Part shown: positions 12,367 through 24,575 of the stretch, in pieces
Layout: the number at the start of each line of letters is the position of its first letter
Position numbering within the stretch: the stretch's first letter is position 1
From: Prosopocoilus inquinatus
Taxonomy: Eukaryota > Arthropoda > Insecta > Coleoptera > Lucanidae
DNA length: 64,000 nucleotides
Direction of reading: 5' to 3'
NCBI GenBank assembly: GCA_036172665.1
Contig: CM069873.1
Span: 33,470,001-33,534,000 of the forward strand
The notes under the pieces: model-generated
Database searches by the model: none
What the model saw: the letters and a program-made list of their open reading frames with translations, nothing else
What the model was told of the DNA's origin: nothing
Translations under genes and position numbers: made by a program

Positions 12367-12516
12367 GATACAAATTTTTTGGGACGCAGCAGAAGCTGGA
12401 AATAGTTTTAAACGAAACAACACGCATTAGCGTAGTTCCTGTGATGAATGTAATCGATCCTTACTCATCTATCATGTTATTTGACGTTTGGATGGGCTCC
12501 AGCAACTCTGAAGTGA
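12367..12516 (+). repeat. 150-bp monomer variant (+1 bp)
   Basis: Fourth occurrence, 2,682 bp after the third. Confidence 0.92.
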
Positions 12517-12814
12517 GATACGAAGTTCTCGGACCCAGCTGAAGCTGAAAATAGTTTTAAATGGAACAACACGCATTAGCGTTGTTCCTGTGATGTATCT
12601 AATCGATCCTTACTCATCTATCATGTTATTTGGCGTTTCGATGAACTCCAGTAACTTTGATGTGAGATAAGAAGTTCTCGGACGCAGTTGAAGCTGGAAA
12701 TTGTTTTAAATGAAACAGCACGTATTAGCGTTGTTCCTGTGATGTATCTAATCGATCCTTACTCATCTATCATGTTATCTGACGTTTGGATGGACTCCAG
12801 TAACTCTGATGTGA

Positions 12815-12962
12815 GATACAAAGTTTTCGGACGCAGCAGAAGCTGGAGATAGTTTTAAACGAAACAACACGCATTAGCGTTGTTCCTGTGTGTATCTAAT
12901 CGATCCTTACTCATCTATCATGTTATTTGGCGTTTCGATGGACTCCAGTAACTCTGATGTGA
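12815..12962 (+). repeat. 148-bp monomer variant (-1 bp)
   Basis: CCTGTGTGTATC at 12895; matches the one at 10203 in copy 2, at the 18-monomer offset between copies 2 and 3. Confidence 0.9.
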
Positions 12963-13259
12963 GATACAACGTTTTCGGACGCAGCAGAAGCTGGAAATAG
13001 TTTTGAACGAAACAACACGTATTAGCGTTGTTCCTGTGATGTATCTAATCGATCCTTACTCATCTATCATGTTATTTGACGTTTCGATGGACTCCAGTAA
13101 CTCTAATGTGAGATACGAAATTTTCGGACGCAGCAGAAGCTGGAAATAGTTTTAAACGAAACAACACGCATTAGCGTTGTTCCTGTGATGTATCTAATCG
13201 ATCCTTACTCATTTATCATGTTATTTGGCGTTTCGATGGACTCCAGTAACTTTGATGTG

Positions 13260-14400
13260 AGATACAATGTTCTCGGACGCAGCAGTAGCTGGAAATAGTT
13301 TTGAACGAAACAACACGTATTAGCGTTGTTCCTGTGATGTATCTAATCGATCCTTACTTATCTACTATGTTATTTGACGTTTCGATGGACTCCAGTAACT
13401 CTGATGTGAGATACGAAATTTTCGGACGCAGCAGAAGCTGGAAATAGTTTTAAATGAAACAACACGCATTAGCGTTGTTCCTGTGATGTATCTAATCGAT
13501 CCTTACTCATCTATCATGTTATTTGACGTTTGGATGCACTCCAGTAACTCTGATGTGAGATAAAAAGTTCTCGGACGCAGCAGAAGCTGGAAATAGTTTT
13601 GAACGAAACAGCACGTATTGGCGTTGTTCCTGTGATGTATCTAATCGATCCTTACTTATCTACTATGTTATTTGACGTTTCGATGGACTACAGTAACTCT
13701 GATGTGAGATACGAAATTTTCGGACGCAGCAGAAGCTGGAAATAGTTTTAAATGAAACAACACGCATTAGCGTTGTTCCTGTGATGTATCTAATCGATCC
13801 TTACTCATCTATCATGTTATTTGACGTTTGGATGCACTCCAGTAACTCTGATGTGAGATAAAAAGTTCTCGGACGCAGCAGAAGCTGGAAATAGTTTTGA
13901 ACAAAACAACACGTATTAGCGTTGTTCCTGTGATGTATCTAATCGATCCTTACTTATCTATCATGTTATTTGACGTTTGGATGGACTCCAGTAACTCTGA
14001 TGTGAGATACAAATTTTTTGGGACGCAGCAGAAGCTGGAAATAGTTTTAAACGAAACAACACGCATTAGCGTAGTTCCTGTGATGAATGTAATCGATCCT
14101 TACTCATCTATCATGTTATTTGACGTTTGGATGGGCTCCAGCAACTCTGAAGTGAGATACGAAGTTCTCGGACCCAGCTGAAGCTGGAAATAGTTTTAAA
14201 TGGAACAACACGCATTAGCGTTGTTCCTGTGATGTATCTAATCGATCCTTACTCATCTATCATGTTATTTGGCGATTCGATGAACTCCAGTAACTTTGAT
14301 GTGAGATACGAAGTTCTCGGACGCAGTTGAAGCTGGAAATAGTTTTAAATGAAACAGCACGTATTAGCGTTGTTCCTGTGATGTATCTAATCGATCCTTA
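13260..14400 (+). repeat. Higher-order unit copy 4 (offset 1,639 bp from copy 3), partial
   Basis: Overlaps the end of copy 3 because the register shifts to 11 monomers. GATAAAAAG starts at 11,920 and 13,559 and 150-bp monomers at 12,367 and 14,006 keep the 1,639-bp offset. Similarity ends near 14,400, where copy 3 has ATGTTATCTGACG and this copy has ATGTTATTTGACG. Confidence 0.78.
14006..14155 (+). repeat. 150-bp monomer variant (+1 bp)
   Basis: Fifth and last occurrence, 1,639 bp after the fourth. The variant is not seen again in the remaining 50 kb. Confidence 0.92.
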
Positions 14401-14900
14401 CTCATCTATCATGTTATTTGACGTTTCGATGGACTCCAGTAACTCTAATGTGAGATACGAAATTTTCGGACGCAGCAGAAGCTGGAAATAGTTTTGAACG
14501 AAACAACACGTATTAGCGTTGTTCCTGTGATGTATCTAATCGATCCTTACTCATCTATCATGTTATTTGACGTTTCGATGGACTCCAGTAACTCTGATGT
14601 GAGATACAACGTTTTCGGACGCAGCAGAAGCTGGAAATAGTTTTGAACGAAACAACACGTATTAGCGTTGTTCCTGTGTTGTATCTAATCGATCCTTACT
14701 CATCTATCATGTTATTTGGCGTTTCGATGGACTCCAGTAACTCTGATGTGAGATACAACGTTTTCGGACGCAGCAGAAGCTGGAAATAGTTTTGAACGAA
14801 ACAACACGTATTAGCGTTGTTCCTGTGATGTATCTAATCGATCCTTACTCATCTATCATTTTATTTGACGTTTCGATGGACTCCAGTAACTCTAATGTGA

Positions 14901-15048
14901 GATACGAAATTTTCGGACGCAGCAGAAGCTGGAAATAGTTTTAAACGAAACAACACGCATTAGCGTTGTTCCTGTGTGTATCTAATCGATCCTTACTCAT
15001 CTATCATGTTATTTGGCGTTTCGATGGACTCCAGTAACTCTGATGTGA
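14901..15048 (+). repeat. 148-bp monomer variant (-1 bp), last
   Basis: CCTGTGTGTATC at 14971. Two monomers earlier, near 14,675, the related site reads CCTGTGTTGTATC, a substitution rather than a deletion. Confidence 0.9.
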
Positions 15049-18000
15049 GATACAACGTTTTCGGACGCAGCAGAAGCTGGAAATAGTTTTGAACGAAACA
15101 ACACGTATTAGCGTTGTTCCTGTGATGTATCTAATCGATCCTTACTCATCTATCATGTTATTTGACGTTTCGATGGACTCCAGTAACTCTAATGTGAGAT
15201 ACGAAATTTTCGGACGCAGCAGAAGCTGGAAATAGTTTTAAACGAAACAACACGCATTAGCGTTGTTCCTGTGATGTATCTAATCGATCCTTACTCATCT
15301 ATCATGTTATTTGACGTTTGGATGCACTCCAGTAACTCTGATATGAGATAAAAAGTTCTCGGACGCAGCAGAAGCTGGAAATAGTTTTGAACGAAACAAC
15401 ACGTATTAGCGTTGTTCCTGTGATGTATCTAATCGATCCTTACTTATCTATCATGTTATTTGACGTTTGGATGGACTCCAGTAACTCTGATGTGAGATAC
15501 AAAGTTTTCGGACGCAGCAGAAGCTGGAAATAGTTTTAAACGAAACAACACGTATTAGCGTAGTTCCTGTGATGAATGTAATCGATCCTTACTCATCTAT
15601 CATGTTATTTGACGTTTCGATGGACTCCAGCAAGTCTGAATTGAGATACGAAATTTTCGGACGCAGCAGAAGCTGGAAATAGTTTTAAACGAAACAACAC
15701 GTATTAGCGTTGTTCCTGTGATGTATCTAATCGATCCTTACTCATCTATCATGTTATTTGACGTTTGGATGGACTCCAGTAACTCTGATGTGAGATACAA
15801 AGTTCTCGGACGCAGCAGAAGCTGGAAATAGTTTTGAACGAAACAACACGTATTAGCGTTGTTCTTGTGATGTATCTAATCGATCCTTATTTAGCTACTA
15901 TGTTATTTGACGTTTCGATGGACTCCAATAACTCTAATGTGAGATACGAAGTTTTTGGACGCAGCAGGAGCTGGAAATAGTTTTAAACGAAACAACACGC
16001 ATTAGTGTTGTTCCTGTGCTGTATCTAATCGATCCTTACTTATCTACTATGTTATTTGACGTTTCGATGGACTCCAGTAACTCTGATGTGAGATACGAAA
16101 TTTTCGGACGCAGCAGAAGCTGGAAATAGTTTTAAATGAAACAACACGCATTAACGTTGTTCCTGTGATGTATCTAATCGATCCTTACTCATCTATCATG
16201 TTATTTGACGTTTCGATGGACTCCAGTAACTCTAATGTGAGATACGAAATTTTCGGACGCAGCAGAAGCTGGAAATAGTTTTAAACGAAACAACACGCAT
16301 TAGCGTTGTTCCTGTGATGTATCTAATCGATCCTTACTCATCTATCATGTTATTTGGCGTTTCGATGGACTGCAGTAACTTTGATGTGAGATACGAAGTT
16401 CTCGGGCGCAGCTGAAGCTAGAAATAGTTTTAAACGAAACAACACGCATTAGCGTTGTTCCTGTGATGTATCTAATCGATCCTTACTCATCTATCATGTT
16501 ATTTGACGTTTGAATGGACTCCAGTAACTCTGATGTGAGATACAATGTTCTCGGACGCAGCAGAAGCTGGAAATAGTTTTGAACGAAACAGCACGTATTA
16601 GCGTTGTTCCTGTGATGTATCTAATCGATCCTTACTTATCTACTATGTAATTTGACGTTTCGATGGACTCCAGTAACTCTGATGTGAGATACGAAATTTT
16701 CGGACGCAGCAGAAGCTGGAAATAGTTTTAAATGAAACAACACGCATTAGCGTTGTTCCTGTGATGTATCTAATCGATCCTTACTCATCTATCATGTTAT
16801 TTGACGTTTCGATGGACTCCAGTAACTCTAATGTGAGATACGAAATTCTCGGACGCAGCAGAAGCTGGAAACAGTTTTAAACGAAACAACACGTATTAGC
16901 GTAGTTCCTGTGATGAATGTAATCGATCCTTACTCATCTATCATGTTATTTGACGTTTGGATGGGCTCCAGCAACTCTGAAGTGAGATACGAAGTTCTCG
17001 GACCCAGCTGAAGCTGGAAATAGTTTTAAATGAAACAACACGCATTAGCGTTGTTCCTGTGATGTATCTAATCGATCCTTACTCATCTATCATGTTATTT
17101 GGCGTTTCGATGAACTCCAGTAACTTTGATGTGAGATACGAAGTTCTCGGACGCAGTTGAAGCTGGAAATAGTTTTAAATGAAACAGCACGTATTAGCGT
17201 TGTTCCTGTGATGTATCTAATCGATCCTTACTCATCTATCATGTTATTTGACGTTTCGATGGACTCCAGTAACTCTAATGTGAGATACGAAATTTTCGGA
17301 CGCAGCAGAAGCTGGAAATAGTTTTGAAGGAAACAACACGTATTAGCGTTGTTCCTGTGATGTATCTAATCGATCCTTACTTATCTATCATGTTATCTGA
17401 CGTTTGGATGGACTCCAGTAACTCTGATGTGAGATACAAAGTTTTCGGACGCAGCAGAAGCTGGAGATAGTTTTAAACGAAACAACACGCATTAGCGTTG
17501 TTCCTGTGATGTATCTAATCGATCCTTACTTATCTATCATGTTATTTGACGTTTCGATGGACTCAAGTAACTCTGATGTGAGATACGACGTTTTCGGACG
17601 CAGCAGAAACTGGAAATAGTTTTAAACGAAACAACACGTATTAGCGTAGTTCCTGTGATGTATCTAATCGATCCTTACTCATCTATCATGTTATTTGACG
17701 TATCGATGGACTCTAGTAACTCTGATGTGAGATACGAAGTTTTTTGGCGCAGCAGAAGCTGGAAATAGTTTTAAACGAAACAACACGTATTAGCGTTGTT
17801 CCTGTGATGAATCTAATCGATCCTTACTCATCCATCATGTTATTTGAAGTTTCGATGGACTCTAGTAACTCTGATGTGAGATACGAAAGTTTTGGACGCA
17901 GCAGGAGCTGGAAATAGTTTTAAACGAAACAACACGCATTAGTGTTGTTCCTGTGCTGTATCTAATCGATCCTTACTTATCTATCATGTTATTTGACGTT

Positions 18001-18659
18001 TCGATGGACTCAAGTAACTCTGATGTGAGATACGACGTTTTCGGACGCAGCAGAAACTGGAAATAGTTTTAAACGAAACAACACGTATTAGCGTAGTTCC
18101 TGTGATGTATCTAATCGATCCTTACTCATCTATCATGTTATTTGACGTTTGGATGAGCTCCAGCAACTCTGAAGTGAGATACGAAGTTCTCGGACCCAGC
18201 TGAAGCTGGAAATAGTTTTAAATGAAACAACACGCATTAGCGTTGTTCCTGTGATGAATCTAATCGATCCTTACTCATCTATCATGTTATTTGGCGTTTC
18301 GATGAACTCCAGTAACTTTGATGTGAGATACGAAGTTCTCGGACGCAGTTGAAGCTGGAAATAGTTTTAAATGAAACAGCACGTATTAGCGTTGTTCCTG
18401 TGATGTATCTAATCGATCCTTACTCATCTATCATGTTATTTGACGTTTCGATGGACTCCAGTAACTCTAATGTGAGATACGAAATTTTCGGACGCAGCAG
18501 AAGCTGGAAATAGTTTTAAACGAAACAACACGCATTAGCGTTGTTCCTGTGATGTATCTAATCGATCCTTACTCATTTATCATGTTATTTGGCGTTTCGA
18601 TGGACTCCAGTAACTTTGATGTGAGATACGAAGTTCTCGGGCGCAGGAGAAGCTGGAAA
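15049..18659 (+). repeat. Mixed satellite zone, no genes
   Basis: About 24 monomers of exactly 149 bp each in mixed order. The zone includes the GATGAATGTAATC subfamily near 15,570 and 16,915, TTGTTCCTGTGCTG variants near 16,010 and 17,947, and GATACGACG starts near 17,584 and 18,031. A hybrid monomer near 18,150 carries GAGCTCCAGCAA. Nothing other than satellite was seen. Confidence 0.85.
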
Positions 18660-21490
18660 TAGTTTTGAACGAAACAACACGTATTAGCGTTGTTCCTGTG
18701 ATGTATCTAATCGATCCTTACTCATCTATCATGTTATTTGACGTTTCGATGGACTCCAGTAACTCTAATGTGAGATACGAAATTTTCGGACGCAGCAGAA
18801 GCTGGAAATAGTTTTAAACGAAACAACACGCATTACCGTTGTTCCTGTGATGTATCTAATCGATCCTTACTCATCTATCATGTTATTTGGCGTTTCGATG
18901 GACTCCAGTAACTCTGATGTGAGATACGAAGTTTTCGGACGCAGCAGAAGCTGGAAATAGTTTTGAACGAAACAACACGTATTAGCGTTGTTGCTGTGAT
19001 GTACCGAATCGATCCTTACTTTGCTACTATGTTATTTGACGTTTCGATGGACTACAGTAACTCTAATGTGAGATACGAAATTTTCGGACGTAGCAGAAGC
19101 TGGAAATAGTTTTAAACGAAACAACACGTATTAGCATTGTTCCTGTGATGTATCTAATCGATCCTTACTCATCTATCATTTTATTTGACGTTTCGATGGA
19201 CTCTAGTAACTCTGATGTGAGATACGAAGTTTTTGGACGCAGCATTAGCTGAAAATAGTTTTAAACGAAACAACACGCATTAGCGTTGTTCCTGTGATGT
19301 ATCTAATCGATCCTTACTCATCTATCATATTATTTGACGTTTGGATGGACTCTAGTAACTCTGATGTGAGATACGAAGTTTTTGGACGCAGCAGGAGCTG
19401 GAAATAGTTTTAAATGAAACAACACGCATTAGCGTTTTTCCTGTGATGTATCTAATCGATCCTTATTTATCTATCATATTATTTGACGTTTCGATGGACT
19501 CTAGTAACTCTGATGTAAGATACGAAGTTTTTGGGCGCAGCAGGAGCTGGAAATAGTTTTAAACGAAGCAACACGTATTAGCGTTGTTCCTGTGATGTAT
19601 CTAATCGATCCTTACTTAGCTACTATGTTATTTCACGTTTCGATGGACTCCAGTAACTCTAATGTGAGATACGAAATTTTCGGACGCAGCAGAAGCTGGA
19701 AATAGTTTTAAACGAAACAACACGCATTAGCGTTGTTCCTGTGATGTATCTAATCGATCCTTACTCATCTATCATGTTATTTGACGTTTCGATGGACTCT
19801 AGTAACTCTGATGTGAGATACGAAGGTTTTGGACGCAGCAGGAGCTGGAAATAGTTTTAAACGAAACAACACGCATTAGTGTTGTTCCTGTGCTGTATCT
19901 AATCAATCCTTACTTATCTATCATGTTATTTGACGTTTCGATGGACTCCAGTAACTCTGATGTGAGATACAAAGTTCTCGGACGCAGCAGAAGCTGGAAA
20001 TAGTTTTGAACGAAACAACACGTATTAGCGTGGTTCCTGTGATGTATCTATTCGATCCTTACTCATCTATCATGTTATTTGGCGTTTCGATGAACTCCAG
20101 TAACTTTGATGTGAGATACGAAGTTCTCGGACGCAGTTGAAGCTGGAAATAGTTTTAAATGAAACAGCACGTATTAGCGTTGTTCCTGTGATGTATCTAA
20201 TCGATCCTTACTCATCTATCATGTTATTTGACGTTTGGATGGACTCCAGTAACTCTGATGTGAGATACGAAATTTTCGATCGTAGCAGAATCTGGAAATA
20301 GTTTTAAATGAAACAGCACGTATTAGCGTTGTTCCTGTGATGTATCTAATCGATCCTTACTCATCTATCATGTTATTTGACGTTTCGATGGACTCCAGTA
20401 ACTCTGATGTGAGATACGAAATTTTCGGACGCAGCAGGAGCTGGAGATAGTTTTAAACGAAACAACACGCATTAGCGTTGTTCCTGTGATGTATCTAATC
20501 GATCCTTACTCATTTATCATGTTATTTGGCGTTTCGATGGACTCCAGTAACTTTGATGTGAGATACGAAGTTCTCGGGCGCAGCTGAAGCTAGAAATAGT
20601 TTTAAACGAAACAACACGCATTAGCGTTGTTCCTGTGATGTATCTAATCGATCCTTACTCATCTATAATGTTATTTGACGTTTGAATGGACTCCAGTAAT
20701 TCTGATGTGAGATAAAATGTTCTCGGACGCAGCAGAAGCTGGAAATAGTTTTGAACGAAACAACACGTATTAGCGTTGTTCCTGTGATGTATCTAATCGA
20801 TCCTTACTCATCTATCATGTTATTTGACGTTTCGATGGACTCCAGTAACTCTAATGTGAGATACGTAATTTTCGGACGCAGCAGAAGCTGGAAATAGTTT
20901 TAAACGAAACAACACGCATTAGCGTTGTTCCTGTGATGTATCTAGTCGATCCTTACTCATCTATCATGTTATTTGACGTTTCGATGGACTCCAGTAACTC
21001 TAATGTGAGATACGAAATTTTCGGACGCAGCAGAAGCTGGAAATAGTTTTAAACGAAACAACACGTATTAGCATTGTTCCTGTGATGTATCTAATCGATC
21101 CTTACTCATTTATCATGTTATTTGACGTTTCGGTGGACTCTAGTAACTCTGATGTGAGATACGAAGTTTTTGGACGCAGCAGGAGCTGAAAATAGTTTTA
21201 AACGAAACAACACGCATTAGCGTTGTTCCTGTGATGTATCTAATCGATCCTTACTCATCTATCATATTATTTGACGTTTGGATGGACTCTAGTAACTCTG
21301 ATGTGAGATACGAAGTTTTTGGACGCAGCAGGAGCTGGAAATAGTTTTAAATGAAACAACACGCATTAGCGTTTTTCCTGTGATGTATCTAATCGATCCT
21401 TATTTATCTATCATATTATTTGACGTTTCGATGGACTCTAGTAACTCTGATGTAAGATACGAAGTTTTTGGGCGCAGCAGGAGCTGGAAA
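18660..21490 (+). repeat. 19-monomer higher-order unit, copy 1 (2,831 bp)
   Basis: Copy 1 of a direct tandem duplication with 21491-24321 at an offset of 2,831 = 19 x 149. Marks include CATTACCG (18,831 and 21,662), the rare TTGCTGTGATGTACCGAATC with TTTGCTAC (about 18,991 and 21,822), AGCGTTTTTC (19,431 and 22,262), CGAAGCAAC (19,564 and 22,395) and TTTCGATCGTAGCAG (about 20,275 and 23,106). The stretches compared by eye are identical, so the duplication looks recent. Confidence 0.92.
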
Positions 21491-24321
21491 TAGTTTTGAA
21501 CGAAACAACACGTATTAGCGTTGTTCCTGTGATGTATCTAATCGATCCTTACTCATCTATCATGTTATTTGACGTTTCGATGGACTCCAGTAACTCTAAT
21601 GTGAGATACGAAATTTTCGGACGCAGCAGAAGCTGGAAATAGTTTTAAACGAAACAACACGCATTACCGTTGTTCCTGTGATGTATCTAATCGATCCTTA
21701 CTCATCTATCATGTTATTTGGCGTTTCGATGGACTCCAGTAACTCTGATGTGAGATACGAAGTTTTCGGACGCAGCAGAAGCTGGAAATAGTTTTGAACG
21801 AAACAACACGTATTAGCGTTGTTGCTGTGATGTACCGAATCGATCCTTACTTTGCTACTATGTTATTTGACGTTTCGATGGACTACAGTAACTCTAATGT
21901 GAGATACGAAATTTTCGGACGTAGCAGAAGCTGGAAATAGTTTTAAACGAAACAACACGTATTAGCATTGTTCCTGTGATGTATCTAATCGATCCTTACT
22001 CATCTATCATTTTATTTGACGTTTCGATGGACTCTAGTAACTCTGATGTGAGATACGAAGTTTTTGGACGCAGCATTAGCTGAAAATAGTTTTAAACGAA
22101 ACAACACGCATTAGCGTTGTTCCTGTGATGTATCTAATCGATCCTTACTCATCTATCATATTATTTGACGTTTGGATGGACTCTAGTAACTCTGATGTGA
22201 GATACGAAGTTTTTGGACGCAGCAGGAGCTGGAAATAGTTTTAAATGAAACAACACGCATTAGCGTTTTTCCTGTGATGTATCTAATCGATCCTTATTTA
22301 TCTATCATATTATTTGACGTTTCGATGGACTCTAGTAACTCTGATGTAAGATACGAAGTTTTTGGGCGCAGCAGGAGCTGGAAATAGTTTTAAACGAAGC
22401 AACACGTATTAGCGTTGTTCCTGTGATGTATCTAATCGATCCTTACTTAGCTACTATGTTATTTCACGTTTCGATGGACTCCAGTAACTCTAATGTGAGA
22501 TACGAAATTTTCGGACGCAGCAGAAGCTGGAAATAGTTTTAAACGAAACAACACGCATTAGCGTTGTTCCTGTGATGTATCTAATCGATCCTTACTCATC
22601 TATCATGTTATTTGACGTTTCGATGGACTCTAGTAACTCTGATGTGAGATACGAAGGTTTTGGACGCAGCAGGAGCTGGAAATAGTTTTAAACGAAACAA
22701 CACGCATTAGTGTTGTTCCTGTGCTGTATCTAATCAATCCTTACTTATCTATCATGTTATTTGACGTTTCGATGGACTCCAGTAACTCTGATGTGAGATA
22801 CAAAGTTCTCGGACGCAGCAGAAGCTGGAAATAGTTTTGAACGAAACAACACGTATTAGCGTGGTTCCTGTGATGTATCTATTCGATCCTTACTCATCTA
22901 TCATGTTATTTGGCGTTTCGATGAACTCCAGTAACTTTGATGTGAGATACGAAGTTCTCGGACGCAGTTGAAGCTGGAAATAGTTTTAAATGAAACAGCA
23001 CGTATTAGCGTTGTTCCTGTGATGTATCTAATCGATCCTTACTCATCTATCATGTTATTTGACGTTTGGATGGACTCCAGTAACTCTGATGTGAGATACG
23101 AAATTTTCGATCGTAGCAGAATCTGGAAATAGTTTTAAATGAAACAGCACGTATTAGCGTTGTTCCTGTGATGTATCTAATCGATCCTTACTCATCTATC
23201 ATGTTATTTGACGTTTCGATGGACTCCAGTAACTCTGATGTGAGATACGAAATTTTCGGACGCAGCAGGAGCTGGAGATAGTTTTAAACGAAACAACACG
23301 CATTAGCGTTGTTCCTGTGATGTATCTAATCGATCCTTACTCATTTATCATGTTATTTGGCGTTTCGATGGACTCCAGTAACTTTGATGTGAGATACGAA
23401 GTTCTCGGGCGCAGCTGAAGCTAGAAATAGTTTTAAACGAAACAACACGCATTAGCGTTGTTCCTGTGATGTATCTAATCGATCCTTACTCATCTATAAT
23501 GTTATTTGACGTTTGAATGGACTCCAGTAATTCTGATGTGAGATAAAATGTTCTCGGACGCAGCAGAAGCTGGAAATAGTTTTGAACGAAACAACACGTA
23601 TTAGCGTTGTTCCTGTGATGTATCTAATCGATCCTTACTCATCTATCATGTTATTTGACGTTTCGATGGACTCCAGTAACTCTAATGTGAGATACGTAAT
23701 TTTCGGACGCAGCAGAAGCTGGAAATAGTTTTAAACGAAACAACACGCATTAGCGTTGTTCCTGTGATGTATCTAGTCGATCCTTACTCATCTATCATGT
23801 TATTTGACGTTTCGATGGACTCCAGTAACTCTAATGTGAGATACGAAATTTTCGGACGCAGCAGAAGCTGGAAATAGTTTTAAACGAAACAACACGTATT
23901 AGCATTGTTCCTGTGATGTATCTAATCGATCCTTACTCATTTATCATGTTATTTGACGTTTCGGTGGACTCTAGTAACTCTGATGTGAGATACGAAGTTT
24001 TTGGACGCAGCAGGAGCTGAAAATAGTTTTAAACGAAACAACACGCATTAGCGTTGTTCCTGTGATGTATCTAATCGATCCTTACTCATCTATCATATTA
24101 TTTGACGTTTGGATGGACTCTAGTAACTCTGATGTGAGATACGAAGTTTTTGGACGCAGCAGGAGCTGGAAATAGTTTTAAATGAAACAACACGCATTAG
24201 CGTTTTTCCTGTGATGTATCTAATCGATCCTTATTTATCTATCATATTATTTGACGTTTCGATGGACTCTAGTAACTCTGATGTAAGATACGAAGTTTTT
24301 GGGCGCAGCAGGAGCTGGAAA
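21491..24321 (+). repeat. 19-monomer higher-order unit, copy 2 (2,831 bp)
   Basis: Second copy, directly abutting the first. The AGCGTTTTTC variant occurs twice per unit, at spacings of 1,937 (13 monomers) and 894 bp (6 monomers), so the unit itself contains an older internal duplication. Confidence 0.92.
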
Positions 24322-24575
24322 TAGTTTTAAACGAAGCAACACGTATTAGCGTTGTTCCTGTGATGTATCTAATCGATCCTTACTTAGCTACTATGTTATT
24401 TCACGTTTCGATGGACTCCAGTAACTCTAATGTGAGATACGAAATTTTCGGACGCAGCAGAAGCTGGAAATAGTTTTAAACGAAACAACACGCATTAGCG
24501 TTGTTCCTGTGATGTATCTAATCGATCCTTACTCATCTATCATGTTATTTGACGTTTCGATGGACTCTAGTATCT
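24035..24575 (+). repeat. Partial continuation in a 13-monomer register
   Basis: This stretch matches about 22,098-22,638 at an offset of 1,937 bp. CGAAGCAAC is at 24,332 against 22,395. Similarity ends near 24,570 where TCTAGTATCTCTG and GATACGACG appear. It shows a switch from the 19-monomer to the 13-monomer register. Confidence 0.78.

Larger units (their letters stand above)
11310..13490 (+). repeat. Higher-order unit copy 3 (offset 2,682 bp from copy 2)
   Basis: Related to 8,628-10,808 at an offset of exactly 18 monomers. TTATCAACTATG is at 11,717, the 150-bp monomer at 12,367 and the 148-bp monomer at 12,815. A copy-specific change is GATAAGAAGTTC near 12,666. Confidence 0.82.
5663..15048 (+). 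repeat. Higher-order block zone tagged by 150-bp and 148-bp monomers
   Basis: The zone holds every 150-bp monomer (starts 5663, 7451, 9685, 12367, 14006) and every 148-bp monomer (starts 6260, 7899, 8494, 10133, 12815, 14901). Intervals between the 150-bp monomers are 1,788, 2,234, 2,682 and 1,639 bp, which equal 12, 15, 18 and 11 monomers after correcting for the indels. The same ordered set of variants recurs in each block, so the blocks descend from one ancestor by unequal exchange with a changing register. No genes. Confidence 0.88.

Noticed and set aside
5587..14181. Forward open reading frames of 83-94 codons at 5587-5838, 7342-7626, 9576-9860, 12258-12542 and 13897-14181
   Set aside because: They are the satellite read in phase across about two monomers. 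They exist only because the 150-bp monomer shifts frame past a stop; the peptide itself contains the same 149-bp repeat twice in near-identical form. There is no domain, no promoter and no open frame in the many sister monomers.
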